NCBI GenBank assembly: GCA_032358255.1
Contig: JAULBX010015863.1
Coordinates: forward strand, 1-64,000
Direction: 5' to 3'
DNA from: Heterotrichella gracilis
Lineage: Eukaryota; Sar; Xanthophyceae; Tribonematales; Xanthonemataceae
DNA: 64,000 nucleotides
Shown here: in pieces, positions 12,901 through 27,541 of the stretch
How positions within the stretch are numbered: position 1 is the first letter of the stretch
Layout: the number at the start of each line of letters is the position of its first letter
Notes under the pieces: generated by a model
Told to the model about the DNA's origin: nothing
Seen by the model: only the letters and a program-made list of their open reading frames with translations
Database searches by the model: none
Translations under genes and position numbers: made by a program

Positions 12901-13551
12901 AGGGTGGAGCAAGAGCTTTCCATTGCCGTTTCCCATGAGGAATCAAAGCCACTGGATGTTAGGGTGCGTCTAAACTTTTATAATGTTGAACATTGCCAAG
13001 GGCCTGCTTTAAAATGTTATTAGGATTTTATAATAAAGGAATTCTGAAAGTCTATTTACTGAGAATTTTTGCAAACGGTTTTGAGACCAAACTTTGAGGA
13101 TGGAATACTCAGTTGCATCATGCTTTTCTACGCCATGATGTACATTCCACACCTGGTATGTCCGATGTACACTGTATGATACACACGTTTTCTCGGAATT
13201 CTTCAAAGCGGCTTGCAATGAAGGTAGCACAGGTATGTACCGCAGATCAGCATGCATCTGGTCCCTTAGTTCACAGTGGCTTGGCTATGCGTGCAGGATC
13301 TGTCCTGGGAGGACCGTGAGCGTGTGCTGCGCCTGCTGTTTACAAAGGTGCGCAACCAGGCGGCGGCAAGGGGGGCAGCGCGCTTGCAACAGCACACAGC
13401 ATCCTTGTCAGCATCCACCACAGGGGAGCGGCAGCCTGCGCCATCTACGGATTCCGAACATCAAGTCGCAGAAGAGCGGCCAGAGTCTGCTGATGGTGGT
13501 GTGCTGATACGCGCACCTGTCACAGAGGCGGGTCCAGCAGGCATTGTCTAG
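9999..13551 (+). CDS. Coiled-coil protein resembling basal body orientation factor 1
   Basis: Exons: about 9999-10053 (upstream start not resolved; the first in-frame ATG is at 10028), 10219-10408, 10591-10827, 11122-11304, 11640-11759, 11982-12245, 12685-12963 and 13297-13551. All phases close, giving about 527 residues. Most of the protein is charged heptad-like coiled coil (ELERDKEEVEANHFDVIKFY; REVLRQRSDVEGFL). A Pro/Ser-rich hinge follows, then a C-terminal block DLSWEDRERVLRLLFTKV that resembles the C-terminus of BBOF1/CCDC176. Length and layout fit that family, which helps to position basal bodies or ciliary microtubules. The family assignment comes from memory of motifs and is moderate. 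Two introns begin with GC instead of GT (at 10828 and 11305). A TGTAA motif at about 13665 could be the algal poly(A) signal. Confidence 0.7.
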
Positions 13552-14499
13552 CTAAGGATATTAAAATTGTTTGCAGCCAGGTTGCAGGGGATATATTTCA
13601 TAATAATATTTCCATAATCAATGTCCCATTGGGAGCTGACGGCCCATCTGTCAATGAGTGCTTGTAATCTTTCTTGTCACTGTCACCAGCGCTTTAATTA
13701 CAGCCGCTTTACTTGCAGCAATTAAAATGGTCATTTATCTACATCATGAGCCATACTGGGCCTATTGGCAATGCTATGGACAAATAACTTATTTTAAGGA
13801 TTGTCACATTACTGACTTCACATTGTTCCCATTGTTCATCACATCACCTCAATGTTTGTAGTACTGCAATCGGTGAATCTATCTAGATCTAAATTGACGA
13901 GAGTTAAGGCAAAATTTTGTTTTGAGCTATTTGAAATACTACTGACAGATATGTACACACATGCATGCATGTAACCGTTCGAACCGTTTGATCAAAGGCA
14001 CGGTACCTTCCCAGGGTTCCCAGTTGCTATCAAAACACCACAGTTGACCGCAGGTGCAATCATTGTGATCACTTGCATGCAATGAAACACTGCATCATGA
14101 TAAAATTCAAAGCTTGAGCCAATAATTACAAAATAATGCAGACCCCGAGACAACTAAAACTGACTTTCTCAAAACCATTTCATTGTTCAATGGATTGTAT
14201 TTAAGACCGATTAGAGAAACACACTAGAACAAGAATTCTTCACAAATTTGGAGCTGGCAGCATTGTATTCCTCTGGAATGAATATTGGACAATCACTGCT
14301 GGTTGTGGATATTCTCAAAGCATGGCATGCCATATGGGCTGACAGCTTGCACCCCAGGCTACACACAGCGGGTCTGCCTTCCCATGGGGTGGACCTTGGG
14401 CATGCACCTTGGGCTTGCAAGGCGTGAGCGCACGCTCCATCAACACACATGCACACTCTTCATCAACGAGCTCCTTGCTGCATCCCAGGCGGCACCAGC
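13552..14499. other. Convergent intergenic region
   Basis: About 950 bases between two converging genes. It is more AT-rich than its surroundings, with CATGCATGC-type palindromes near 13960. No exon, RNA gene or element was recognised; it probably holds the two 3' UTRs. Confidence 0.5.
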
Positions 14500-17400
14500 T
14501 CAGCTCGGCAGTGCCTTCTGCTCCTTGCATGCATCCTCATTCCAGGTGAAGGTGAGGTAGGGGTCCTCCGAGCCTTCATTGGGTGACACGCGGTCCTGGG
14601 GGGCCACACAGGTGGACACGGACAGTGTGGCGGAGCCAGGGGAGGACATCAGCGCCACACCGGAGGGGAAGTATAGATACGGCTTGTGGGTTTCATCCAG
14701 AGCATAGCTTAGGAAAGTGGCCTTCATGGAGACTGTCACGCTGAACTTGCCCTTGTTGGTGGACACGCTGAAACAGGTGGTAGGGCAAGCAGCAAGCTGA
14801 GCGGCCGATGTGACGAGCGTTGCTTTGACCAGGGTGACTGGGTTGACGTATGCTGTGAGGGGCCGGGCCATGTCGCGCAGTGTGAGTGCGATGCCTGCGC
14901 CCTGCCTGTCCATGCCACCCATGTACATGCTCACTTGGGTAGAGGCAGAAAGGACGGGGTTGTGCACCTGAGAGGACGGGGCCAGGGTGAACGATCAAAT
15001 ATTGGGGGATAGTGTGGCAAGCTCATTCCACTGCACCACAGAGAAGTTGCGATCATAGTGACCCATAGTACACAACCTGTGTGGCTTGTGGCACAGCATT
15101 TCCCTCAGGTCATGGCTCGAGGAGATCTGATGACGTGCACATGCAGCAAGCATCTTGAAGAGTGGCTTCGTGCCCCCATATGCATGCAAGTACTATGTGC
15201 ATCCTAGAGCCACTGCCAGCTGAAATGATGCTTCACATCCTACCTGGTATGCCTTGTTGTACACCCCCAGGAAGTTCCACCACCATCCACCATTCACAGG
15301 GTTCAGTGCAGCATCAATGGCCCACAGCTGCTTCCCAGACCCGCTGTACATCACCAGAGGCCCAGGGTCCTGGCTGGCGCTAGGCATGCCCACGTGCAGG
15401 CTGGTCACCCGGGTGCCTGATAAAGAGGGGGGAAGGGAGGGGTTGGCATCGGGGAGGAGGAGGGGGTGCAACGTAAGGCACCATGCCTGGTATACCTACT
15501 ATAATAAAATAGCCGAACAGTTACGGCTTCAGGTATGATGGTGTCTGGATAGCAAAATGCTGGCATGGCATGATTTCCTGTAAGCCAACACCATACTTTT
15601 CAATCCCAGACACTGATGTCCATCCCCATGGTATCGTAGTCAACTTGCGGGATGCAGCACCTCACCATATACCTGGTGCTCCCACACTATTGCATTCCAT
15701 GCACACGCAACCTCTTCCTCCCTCCACCCACCTGGCGGGCACACCACCCCAAACAGCCTGCCCACCACCTTGCACCTGGGTTGGCCATCAGCTACCGCTG
15801 GGTCCACAGGGCAGGAGGGGGCTGTGCAGTCCTTGTAGCTCAGCCATAGCGCCCTGCGTGTGCCTGTGAAGCTGCCGTCACGGTCAATGATGCCCTGCAC
15901 AGGGGGGTGGGGGTCGATGAGTAATCATGTACAGTACAGCCTAATAAGCAGCCAGCCTTGCACATGATACTCTCAGCCTGCAAATGCATGCTGGTGCGTT
16001 GCAATGTATTCGCTGCCCTGCTTGCTCCCGCAACTGGTGAGGACAATCACGTCCTTTTGTGCTCCCGCAACTGGTGAGGACAATCACGTCCTTTTGACGG
16101 GAGAATATGTGGTTGTACTCCCCCTCACGCTGAATCAGGCACAACTCACACACATTCAACCAGCCCCACACAGTGCGCCTCCATGATCACCACCTTGGTC
16201 GCATGCGCCCTGCCCCCACCACCCCCTACACCCCACCTGCATTGAGTTATTTGACCTCATTGGCAGCAGGTAGCCAGGGGCATCAAACGTGACCCCTGCA
16301 ATGACGTGGTGCGTCTTGGCGACCACAAAGTTGTTGGACACAAACCCCATGTGGCGCGAGCTGAACTGCCCGCTGGGGAGTGGGAAGTTGGCAAAGTGCA
16401 GGCGGTGCATGATACTGGGGCCGTCATAAAAGGTGTAGCCCTGCGCAGGGGGAAGCAGAGGAGGTGGGGCGCCGCTCCTGCTGCTGTGAGGTGACCAGTG
16501 CTGGCAAGTATGACTAGCAGGTTACTTGTGGTAGTTTCAGCGAGTTGTGGTGTTGGGTGTGCCTTTCCCAACCGTACACATGCATGGGTGGCGTACACCT
16601 CCCACTGACGTTTGTGCATGCTAGATACATGAGCGGGGGCTACAGAAGGGGGGCTGACAAGGCGCAGCTCTTCACCCAATACACACACCAACCACTGCCT
16701 GGTGTACCCTCCCTCCTGCACCATGGGCACACATTTCCCCTGACTGCCCTCCCCCGCTTCCCTCCCTTCACCCACCAGTTGCCAGGTTGGGTTGGCGGGA
16801 TTGGACAGGGAGTGGCCCACTGGCACCTCCCACCCGCTCCGCGCCGGCCCCAGGTTGTGGCTCTGCCCCACAATGATGCTGTCCTCTGTCACTGTGTTCC
16901 AGGGGCTCCACACGCCGCCCCCAATGTCTGCACACACCATGTTGCGCACCACATAGCCCTGGATGGACTTGATGAACACGCAGGAACCAAAGTCTACTGG
17001 GCCGACTTTGTACGCCTGCGCATTGGAGCAAGAATTCATTTCCCACACCATTCCTTCAATTAATAATCCTAAGCTGAATGATACCAGGGGATGAGGTGGG
17101 GCGAGGCGCAAGACAGTGCCACCTGGCATGAAGTACCTCTGCGTGCCATTACCTCATGCATACCATTACTGGCACTGCTTGTACTACAACTTTACTGGCC
17201 AGCTTAGGAGTTAGTTCAAAATCTAAGCTTCTTGTGAGCGTGCATCGCATGACATGGCCTGTCTGGTAGCAAGGTGGCCTGCCCCTCTGTCCCCCCCTCC
17301 CACCTTAAAGTCATCAACAAAGGAGGGGGTGAGCGGGTAGTGCCCCATGAACCACAGCCCGCTGGCGTTGGTGGAGTGCGCCACATTCCCGCTGAATTTC

Positions 17401-20400
17401 TTGAGTGGCCATGAGCGCAGCATGCTGAGGGTGCGGCTTGCGGTGCAGTCTGCGCAGCCAGGCACGTAGCCAGGCAGGCGGGTGGGACAGGTATCTGCAG
17501 GGCGGGGCCACATTAGCTGGGCGGTACTTGAGAATCATTACGCGCATAACCTCAATGTCCATGTCGAGAGCACACGGTCACGTTGCGCGGCAATTAGGGC
17601 ACCTGTCACCAACGTTGACCTTGCGCACAGGCATGTGGTCCTTGGGCACATGTGCAAGACACTGGCTGCCCCCTACATCCTCCACTCAACACCCACTCTC
17701 CCTAAACTCCAAATGTCCACCATACACCCATCACCTGCTCACCTGCCAGGATCATGCGCTGGCGCATGGGTTCCGTCAGCTCCATCCCGTAGCCTGTGTA
17801 CGCACTGCCCGCAACCACATTGCCCTCAAAGGTGTTGTTGGGGTTCTGCCACCAGAAGGAGGCAACCTGGGGGCGGGGAGGGGGTTTTTGGTTTTTTTGG
17901 GGGAGGCGCAGTGTACATGCAAGGTGTTGTAGGGATTGGACAATCAAGGAAGCAATTTATTGATCATGGTACACTGAAAATTGAGATGTCAGGGTAGGGA
18001 TGGGTATGGACCATGGGGGCGGGTGTGAGTCTTGAGCCAGCTGTGCGCCACCACCCGCCCAGAGCTCCGCAGTATGCTTTGCAATAAGGCATCACCACAG
18101 TCCACCTAGTTAGTGGCGAGCGTAACGTTGCAACGCCACCTTGCTGGAACACGCAAGGCTCCGCCACCCCCATTCAACAACCACAACCCTTGCCTGCACC
18201 CCACCTCAAATGCATCCGAGCGAACCAGCCCGGGCCCCAGTTGCGTTGATGCCGCCAGGTTGTATCGCAGCACGTTGTCAATCTCAGCACCCTCCTCCTG
18301 CAAAGGCGGTGGGGTTGGGAAATATAGTTAGAGATTTTGTGGCAGGGGTGAAAGCACCCATAAGATAGAGGAGTGTCGACATTGATGGCAAGGGACTGAT
18401 GTGAGGGGTCTTGAGGGCCGTGCGGTGGGGGGTGAGGTGGAGGACACACTGCCATTTGAGCAGGTGGGTAGCAGATCCCCCACATTGATTGCTGGGCACA
18501 GGCAACTCATGTCGCCTTGCATGTTGCAGCGCATCAGCTCTGCACATCACAGCCGGTAGCTGGCGCAAGGGGTGCAGCGCATACACACAGAAGGACCCTT
18601 CGCACTGGCATTACCTTGGCTTGTCACCAAATCAGATCATGTTGGGAAAGACCCAGCAAGGGTACCTGCTGCACTGAGTGCAGTGCTGAGGTGCATGCCC
18701 CATAGTAAAATTATGATTCGATAGATATATATCTAGGATTACATGTAAAAGAGGCTTCACGAAACTCAAGTAAGGATGCAAACACCATTCCATGTAGTTC
18801 CATCAAATGGAAATTACATATATTATTGTAGAGGATTAATTCCTGGTTGTTTTACAGTGATAAATTACCTAAACAGTAAAATAAACATACACACCCCATC
18901 CACCCTTTCAGCCTCCCTTACCAGGAAGTATCCGTGGCCCAGGTGGTCGTAGCACACGTTGTTGTCCAGCAGCAGCTGGTTGGTGCAGTGCACCGACACG
19001 CAGCGGTTCCAGCTGTTGTGTATCACGCACCCGCTGGCACCCTGGCCAGGTGCATCCGACACGTTGTGCCAGTGCAGCGGGTAGCGGGCCAGGGTGTTGT
19101 ACTGGCCCACGCGGGTCAACTCCACGTTCTGCGGGAAACAAGAGGGAGAAGAATGGGTGATGAGCCCTATGCTGTGGTTGGGAGGTTGGGAGGGAGCATG
19201 CTACCAGATGGAGAGGATGCACCAAAAGGGGGCATTGGCTCCTTCAGCGCAGCGCACATGTGACGCAGCCTGTCTCAGCCTGCTTTGGTGCCAAGCATGT
19301 TCTGCCACAAACTCAGAAAAAGATGCTGCACAAGTAGCAAAGAAGACTCCCACAAAACATCTGTCACAGGTCCATGCAAGGGCTGCTTTATGGCTCCCAC
19401 TTCCCTGCTGTACCCCCCCACCCAATCACCTGCAGCCATGCCCAACCCCCCGCCGAGACGATGGTGTGCGCCCCTATGCGGTAGTAGGACGAGCTGGGAT
19501 CCAGCGAGTCGGTGTCCCCCTGTATGACAATGTTGCGGTTCAGGTTGGCCACCTCAGCACGTGAGGGGAGGGTGTAGCGCCGCTGGTTCCCGCCGTGAAT
19601 CCAGCTCTGGTCGCGGCCTAGGAGGGAGGGGTGGATGGGTTGGCACCAGGTTGGCACCAGCCATGCGCTTGGCGGGGGCAAGTTGCCTCGCAGTGAGCAA
19701 ATTCCTCATTGTACAATTGGTGCGCGAATTTATAATGGGGGCCATACCATGTTGCGTCACCGCCAGCGCTGTCGTGTCATGCTGATGATGTATATGCACA
19801 TGATCTACCCCACACCCATCTGCACCACCACCTCAACCACCACCTCCACCCCCTCGGCCATACCATAGTGCATGTACGCCAGCGGCCTGTCCAGCACCAC
19901 CTGCGTCCCCGACACCCGCGCAATCACCCGCTCCTCGTTCTGCCCTGTGTCAAAGTCAGTGGAGGTGACGAGCAGCGCATGCCCCTGCTTCCACCCCACG
20001 GGCGCTGCCTCCAGCTGCAGCACCCGGTCCCCGTCAGCCAACGTGCCCCTGATGCGCAGCCAAGGGGTGGTGGGTGCGCCGTGCATCTCCCACACGCCGC
20101 CAGACACAGAGATGCTGCGGCCAGCACCCTGCAGACCAGGGGGAGAGGGAGCGGGGTTGACGGAGGCAAAGGGAAGTGGGCATGGAGATTCGTATGTTGA
20201 GGTTTATTGTGTCAATGGGCATTGGGCCCCCACGGGACAATAGTATACATGATCAAGGTCCTGGGCGCATGATGGTGGCAGGCAGGCCTGCTTGGCCAAG
20301 TGCTGCATGTATCCCTTCTACAAAGCCAGGGCCCTACCGTCAGCGTGATGACCAGCTGTCCCATGAAGGGCGCCCCCTTTGCGCCACACCTGAAGCTCCC

Positions 20401-21030
20401 CCCCTGCACCACCACCCGCTGCACTCGCAACCTCATGGAGGTGGGGCTGGAGGTGCACCGCAGGTTGCCCCCTCGCACAAGGATGGAGTCCACATCCACA
20501 GAGGTGTCAAGGGTGACGGTGGAACCTGCACAGAAGGGGAGGAAATGGGTGGGTGGTGAGGATGGGTGCAAGGGTGGCATGTCGGTTGTCCCCAACCACT
20601 GCGCCTTGTGAGCTGGTAATGTGTTCCAACACTACGTACCCCTTGGGTACGCCTTCGCATCCATGCCTACTGCCTACTGTGTGCAGGTTGTTTGCTTGTG
20701 GTAGACAAGACAATGAAACGAATGCAATTGTGTTCAAAAGCAGCACTTCTGCTCAAAACCGCAAGCAGCAGAGCTGCAACACTGGACCTTCTACCCTGCC
20801 TTCCCTCCCTCCTCACCTCTCCGAATCTCGACCTGCGCCCCCTTTGACGGCACTTCCCCCCCCTGCCACGCACTCCCCTGCGACCAAGACCAAGTACCCC
20901 CCTGGGCCACCACTGCCGCACCACCCTCCACACCCACCACCAGGGTGGCGGTGGTGCATAGCGCTAGGAGCAGCAGGGGCAGGCGGGGGGTGGTGCGGGG
21001 GTGCGTGTGGTGGGTGGGTGGGTGCGCCAT
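14500..21030 (-). CDS. Secreted G8-domain / parallel beta-helix protein, CEMIP-TMEM2 type
   Basis: Thirteen exons close exactly: 20817-21030, 20338-20525, 19864-20128, 19430-19617, 18922-19128, 18205-18297, 17743-17866, 17304-17494, 16776-17015, 16237-16440, 15732-15894, 15244-15416 and 14500-14967 (905 residues). The start at 21030 opens a signal peptide (RLPLLLLALCTTATLVVG). A G8 domain follows (WSWSQGSAWQGGEVPSKGAQ, then GSTVTLDTSVDVDSILVRGG). Next comes a long beta-helix with the hallmark RYPLHWHNVSD, NSWNRCVSVHCTNQLLLDNN and HGYFLEEGAEIDNVLRYNLA. This is the arrangement of animal CEMIP and TMEM2, which depolymerise hyaluronan, and of fibrocystin-like proteins. There is no C-terminal anchor, so it is probably secreted or wall-bound. 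Green algae are not known for hyaluronan, so the substrate is open; a wall or matrix polysaccharide is only an inference. Confidence 0.9.
16023..16096. repeat. Perfect 37-bp tandem duplication in an intron
   Basis: Two identical 37-base units, 16023-16059 and 16060-16096, lie in the intron between exons 10 and 11 of the G8-protein gene. Each unit contains a possible donor (GGTGAGGA). Identity suggests a recent duplication. Confidence 0.85.
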
Positions 21031-22323
21031 AGCCTAGAGTGGCTGGAGCCCCCACAGGCGGTGGGTGGCATGGGCTGGCGGCGGCAGTGGGTGGTCGGGG
21101 CTATGCTGTCAATAGAATGGGTGGTGGCACGTTGGTGGTGCCTGCAGTGACAGGTGGCGGGTGGGTGGTGGGTGAGGGGGTGTGGGGTGTGGGGTTGAAT
21201 TATGCCAGCTGGTAACAGGGTGTGGGCCCAGTGCGCCAGAGAGGGGTGAGGGATGTTGAGGGGTGGAGGGGGTTCAAGTGAGTGACAGCAGGCAATCCTG
21301 AACCTAATGCAAACTTCACTGTACTCCACCTGGGACAGGAGCAGGAGTCGCGACGGCATGCGGTGACAACTCGCCACGTGTATTGCATGCATACCAAACC
21401 GCACAGCTGAGTCGTCAAGAGTGCTCTGTCCGATCGATATCGATACAACAAACGGCGCTTGCTATGTATCACTTATTGTGCGCTCAAGTGGGTACATTTG
21501 TATAAAAGTCCACTCTGGCAATAGACTGGCTTTGCCTACATTGGTGCTACAGCCTTTCTGCATTTGATGCCACAGTCCAGCTGCACAAGTGCATGTACCA
21601 CGTATGTGATAGTCGACAGCCTGTGCAACATCCAAGTTTCGCGTGGGCTGCTGCCGTTGTCCACATGCATGCATGCACCAGCCCGCGGACCCATGCCGGT
21701 GGGCACTGTACACACCTGACGAGCTGCACAGTGGCTTGGAGACGCTGGGGGAAAGCTGTAGGTACAGTATGTGTGCAGGACCGGTCTTGAGGCTGGCAAG
21801 GTGGCAAGTGTGGACGAAGTGTTGCTGGTATACAGGCGGAGTGGTTTCGTCTCCTGTGCAAGAGCGGTTGCCTATGGGTACTGTGAGCACTAATGCAGTT
21901 CTATTCGCTGGTGTTCTGATGTTGGCGCTGCCAGCGGTAAAGTACACAAAGTTTTTGGGCATGCACCACGTATAAGTGTGGGGACTGTTGTTGTTTTGCA
22001 GAATCCCCGCCACAACCCTAAGCCCTTACGCCATAAACCCTACACCGTCCCAGCGTGTAGTCTATGGCTTTCTGAGCCGCGACGGGTACATTATTATTCT
22101 AATTCTAATTCTAAACCCTACACCCTGTGGGCCTCGGACAAACACACAACTTGTACAGCGCACACCACGGTTGTTTCGTGCACACGAGTTTCACCCTCAT
22201 TTGTCCGCTTCTAGCAGGACCAATAGGTTTTGTAGTCACCCATAGGACAACCCCAGCCCTTGCTGCGTCCCTGGTGAGAAGTCCCAGCATCCCACGGCCA
22301 TCCCCGCTGATACCCCACAGGTG
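21031..22323. other. Intergenic region upstream of the G8-protein gene
   Basis: About 1.3 kb between two minus-strand genes. Bases near 21,100-21,260 are GT-rich and could include a 5' UTR. Near 22,090-22,125 there is a TAATTC-type short repeat running into CTAAACCCTACACC, a degenerate telomere-like motif. No coding exon was recognised. Confidence 0.5.
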
Positions 22324-24202
22324 TCAGTCTATGTTTGTTGGCTGCTCCCCCACAAACAGCTCCGGCATGTGCACGTTGGTGACCACGCGGGGCTGGTAGG
22401 CGCGGCGTTTGCGCTGGCGGGGGGGCGGGGGCGGGCGCTTGCGGGTGCTGGTGCGGGGGGCGGGGCGGATGCCTGCAGGTGGGGGTGCAAGGCTTAGCAG
22501 CAGGGCTTTGGCAGGATTTTGGCAGGGTGAGTATGTACCACACGCCATGTGTTGCTTTGGTGATATAAAGTGCAGTACATTGACCTTCTGTTTGAATGCA
22601 GCAAACTGGGACTGATGTACATCCCGCCTAGGGTATTACACAGGGTACCTCCCACCCCACCTGCTGCCTTTAGCTCTGCCTCAAGCTCCTCAGGGTCAGC
22701 AGGCACCTCGCCACCCTGGTCCTGCCACAGCTTCACGACGCCCTCGTCGCCCACAGACCCTAGCCTAGGGTCCACAGGGTACAGCACCAGCTCCCCCAGG
22801 TCCAAGCTGTGCAGGCCAATGAGGCGGCCGGAGGCACACAGCCGCTGCAAGGGTGGGGTGGGAAGGGAGAAAAGAGGGTGAGCGGGGATGAAGTGATGGT
22901 ATGGCTGGCAGAGAGGAGGGAAGTGCACTGCACAGAGTGACAGCCGAGGATTGGATTTCACTGCACCCCATGTGTGGGGAATGCTTGGCATTACAGGCGG
23001 CTGCAGGTCATGCAGCAAAACAACAATGGGGTACTGAGCTGTCAGTTGCCATGCTGACATGGCAATAAATGAGAGCACAGCTCCGGACGCCACATAAGCC
23101 GCCCAGCACTAGGCATGCACTACTACACACGCCCTCAGGCACACACAAATATCCTCCTTCCGCCCTCCCCACCTGTGCATCCTCCATCACCCCCTCGTAT
23201 GCGTCCTTAACCTCCCCTGCCGCCACCCCCGCCACCCCCCCCTGCGCCACCACCCTCAGCAGCTCCTCCGCCCCCTGGATGGAGTGGGCTGCGCGGTACT
23301 CCAGGGTGGAGGAGTTGATCCAGTGGACCTGCAGCCAAGGGGCGGGGATGAGGGGTGTACAGGAGGGCAGGGGCGACCCGAGTGGCACTAGGAAGGTGTG
23401 TTTCTTGGCCAATTGGAGGCGAAGGGATTGACTAGTAGATCCGCCCTGCCCAGCATTCCGCCCACCCTCTGCTCACTCACACGGAGCACATCTGGGGCAT
23501 GAGGGTAGGTACCAGGCTGCGCAGTAACATGGCTACCTGGCTAGCACTGTGCCATTGGCTAGCACACTGCCGGGTTCCCTGTCCAGCCCCACCTTTGTGT
23601 TTTCCCTGAGTGCCTGTGCCAGCTCAGTGTCCTCCTCCACATCCACCCCGCACCGTGCCTCGATCTCCTGGAAGCCAAGGGGGCGCCGGGCGGCGTACAG
23701 GGCGCCAAGCACATCCTGCAAGTGGGGAAAGGGGTGATGAGGGGGCCAGTGGTATTTTTAAGAACTCGTGTCACCAAATGCAACAGTTTTGGCGGCACAT
23801 TAGGCACTCCACTGATGAGGAAGTATAGAATTGACTAGTCTGTCATGTATATAGCACACCAAGAGGCTTCTCCAGGGCGCTGGGTTTGGTTCCTGGCAGT
23901 ACCTTGATCCGCTTGCTGAGCGGCATTTGGGGCAGCGCTAGCGTGGGGGAGGGTGGCGGCAGCACCAGTGGTGCATTGCGCAAACCCCCCTCAAGTGCAG
24001 CTGCGCTGGGTGGCACTGCACCCCCTCTTCGGCCTCCCACACGCCCACCCCGCTTGGCCTCGCGAGGCCCATCGTTCCCCCGCTTGACCTCCCGCTTTGG
24101 CTGCTTTGCGGCTGCGGCCAGACCCTGCCCCGCAAGCTCCTGCTGCCTCTGCCTGAACTTGAGCAGCTCTGCAGCCAGTGCATTGCCCTTGGCACCAGAC
24201 AT
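22324..24202 (-). CDS. Transcription initiation factor IIE, beta subunit
   Basis: Five exons close in phase: 23903-24202, 23593-23715, 23173-23328, 22661-22844 and 22324-22472 (303 residues). The N-terminal 100 residues are basic and low complexity. Then comes the first winged helix (DVLGALYAARRPLGFQEIEA) and the second (STLEYRAAHSIQGAEELLRV, GEVKDAYEGVMEDAQ). Next is the plant-like strand GRLIGLHSLDLGELVLYPVD with VDDDLK-like spacing, and a basic tail ending VVTNVHMPELF, which matches the plant TFIIE-beta C-terminus (TNAHLPELF). TFIIE-beta pairs with TFIIE-alpha, recruits TFIIH and helps melt promoter DNA for RNA polymerase II. It is nuclear. The first ATG of the open exon was taken as the start. 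Confidence 0.92.
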
Positions 24203-25556
24203 GTTGACGCTGCGCCGCCACCGGTGGTGGGTTCACTAAGGCATGACGGGTGGGGCTGTGCCACTGGGTAGGGCTGTGCCACTGGGGCCTGGTCTTGGGG
24301 CGGGCCTCCCCGCTCTTGGGCTGGGGACTTACAAGCCTGTGCGTGACAGTGTGTACGTGAATTTGTGGCCAACAAGCAGGGTGCTCACCCTCTCCTCACT
24401 GGGGTGAGCAAGCAGTGGGCCAACGCATTACATGGCCACTGGTATGCATGCATGCATATCTGTTATGGATGACAGAAGATATAACAACTCCAAACATATC
24501 TCAAGTTGGAAGTCAAATGACAGTCTCGAAGGGGTAGCGTTATGCAGTGTAAGCTCAAAGCCTGGCACACCTGCGCATGTATCACATACTGTAATATGAG
24601 TAATACAGTACCCACACGAGCAGCACCAGGAGGCACCTCTGTACATGCCTTTCCAATGTGTGTACCACCAGTGCGCGGGGGTATATGACTGCCGCGCCTT
24701 GAGCTGCGCCAGCTTGTGCATTGTCAACAGGTTTGCAAGTTACTGTAGCAAGCATATGCATGCATATTGAAGGTACCTCTGCTCCCACGACCCATACTAA
24801 GCAAAGGGCAGCAGATATTTGTATCGCTTATGTGCACAGATGTTCTTGAGTAGACGAGAACGACAGCGTTCCACAGCTCCCTATAGGGTTGTCGACTTTT
24901 GACTCAGCAAGGCTTGGTGACACCAGCTCACCTGCCATGCAATAACGCCTTATTCACTTCACCCACTCCCTCCCGTGGCTCGCAACGACCAGTTGCAGGT
25001 GTACGAGTGGCGTATTGCTGCAAGGAACCTTCTGTAAAGTCTGCTTCCTTTATTCATGCAAGGGTGGAGATCAACTGATTGCATGCACTACACAAGGGTG
25101 ATGTGGTGTTCGTTCAAGCTGCTTACAGGCAAATGAGGTACACAAAGCAGCATTGGCACATGTACTGTTCGCGATTATCAAGGCTGAATGGCTTTGGAAG
25201 GGTTGGAACAAAAACAACTGCATTTTATCCAGAAGTGGTATTGCCCAAAATAGTATTGTCAACAAAGAAATAAGATGATACTGCGGAGTTAAAGGTCAGA
25301 TGTGAACAGCTTGCTTATCTGACAGTGCTTGCCACCCCTTGCTCCCCAGCCTGATCGGTCACACCAGTCACGCGGGCCAGGGTTTGTGTGCATACGGTTG
25401 GTGGGAAAACATGGATATAATAGCGGAGCTGAAGCGGTCAGCAAGGCAGAGCTTTGATGCAGCACTCCTCCGTTGCAGACGAGTGCTGATTGCTCTTCGT
25501 GTATTTCAAGGTTCATCAAGCCTCCCATAATCAAGGTCCCCAATCCAGAGGTGATG
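24203..25556. other. Intergenic region upstream of TFIIE beta
   Basis: About 1.35 kb between two minus-strand genes. It contains CATGCATGCAT runs near 24,443 and 24,756 and is otherwise unremarkable. It should hold the TFIIE-beta promoter and the ADAT2 3' UTR. No exon, repeat family or RNA gene was recognised. Confidence 0.5.

Positions 25557-27541
<1,985 letters not shown>

Noticed and set aside
16257-17129. Single 290-codon minus-strand frame
   Set aside because: It joins exon 9 of the G8-protein gene to shifted frame sequence across an intron; the two exons splice with exact phase and better motif continuity.
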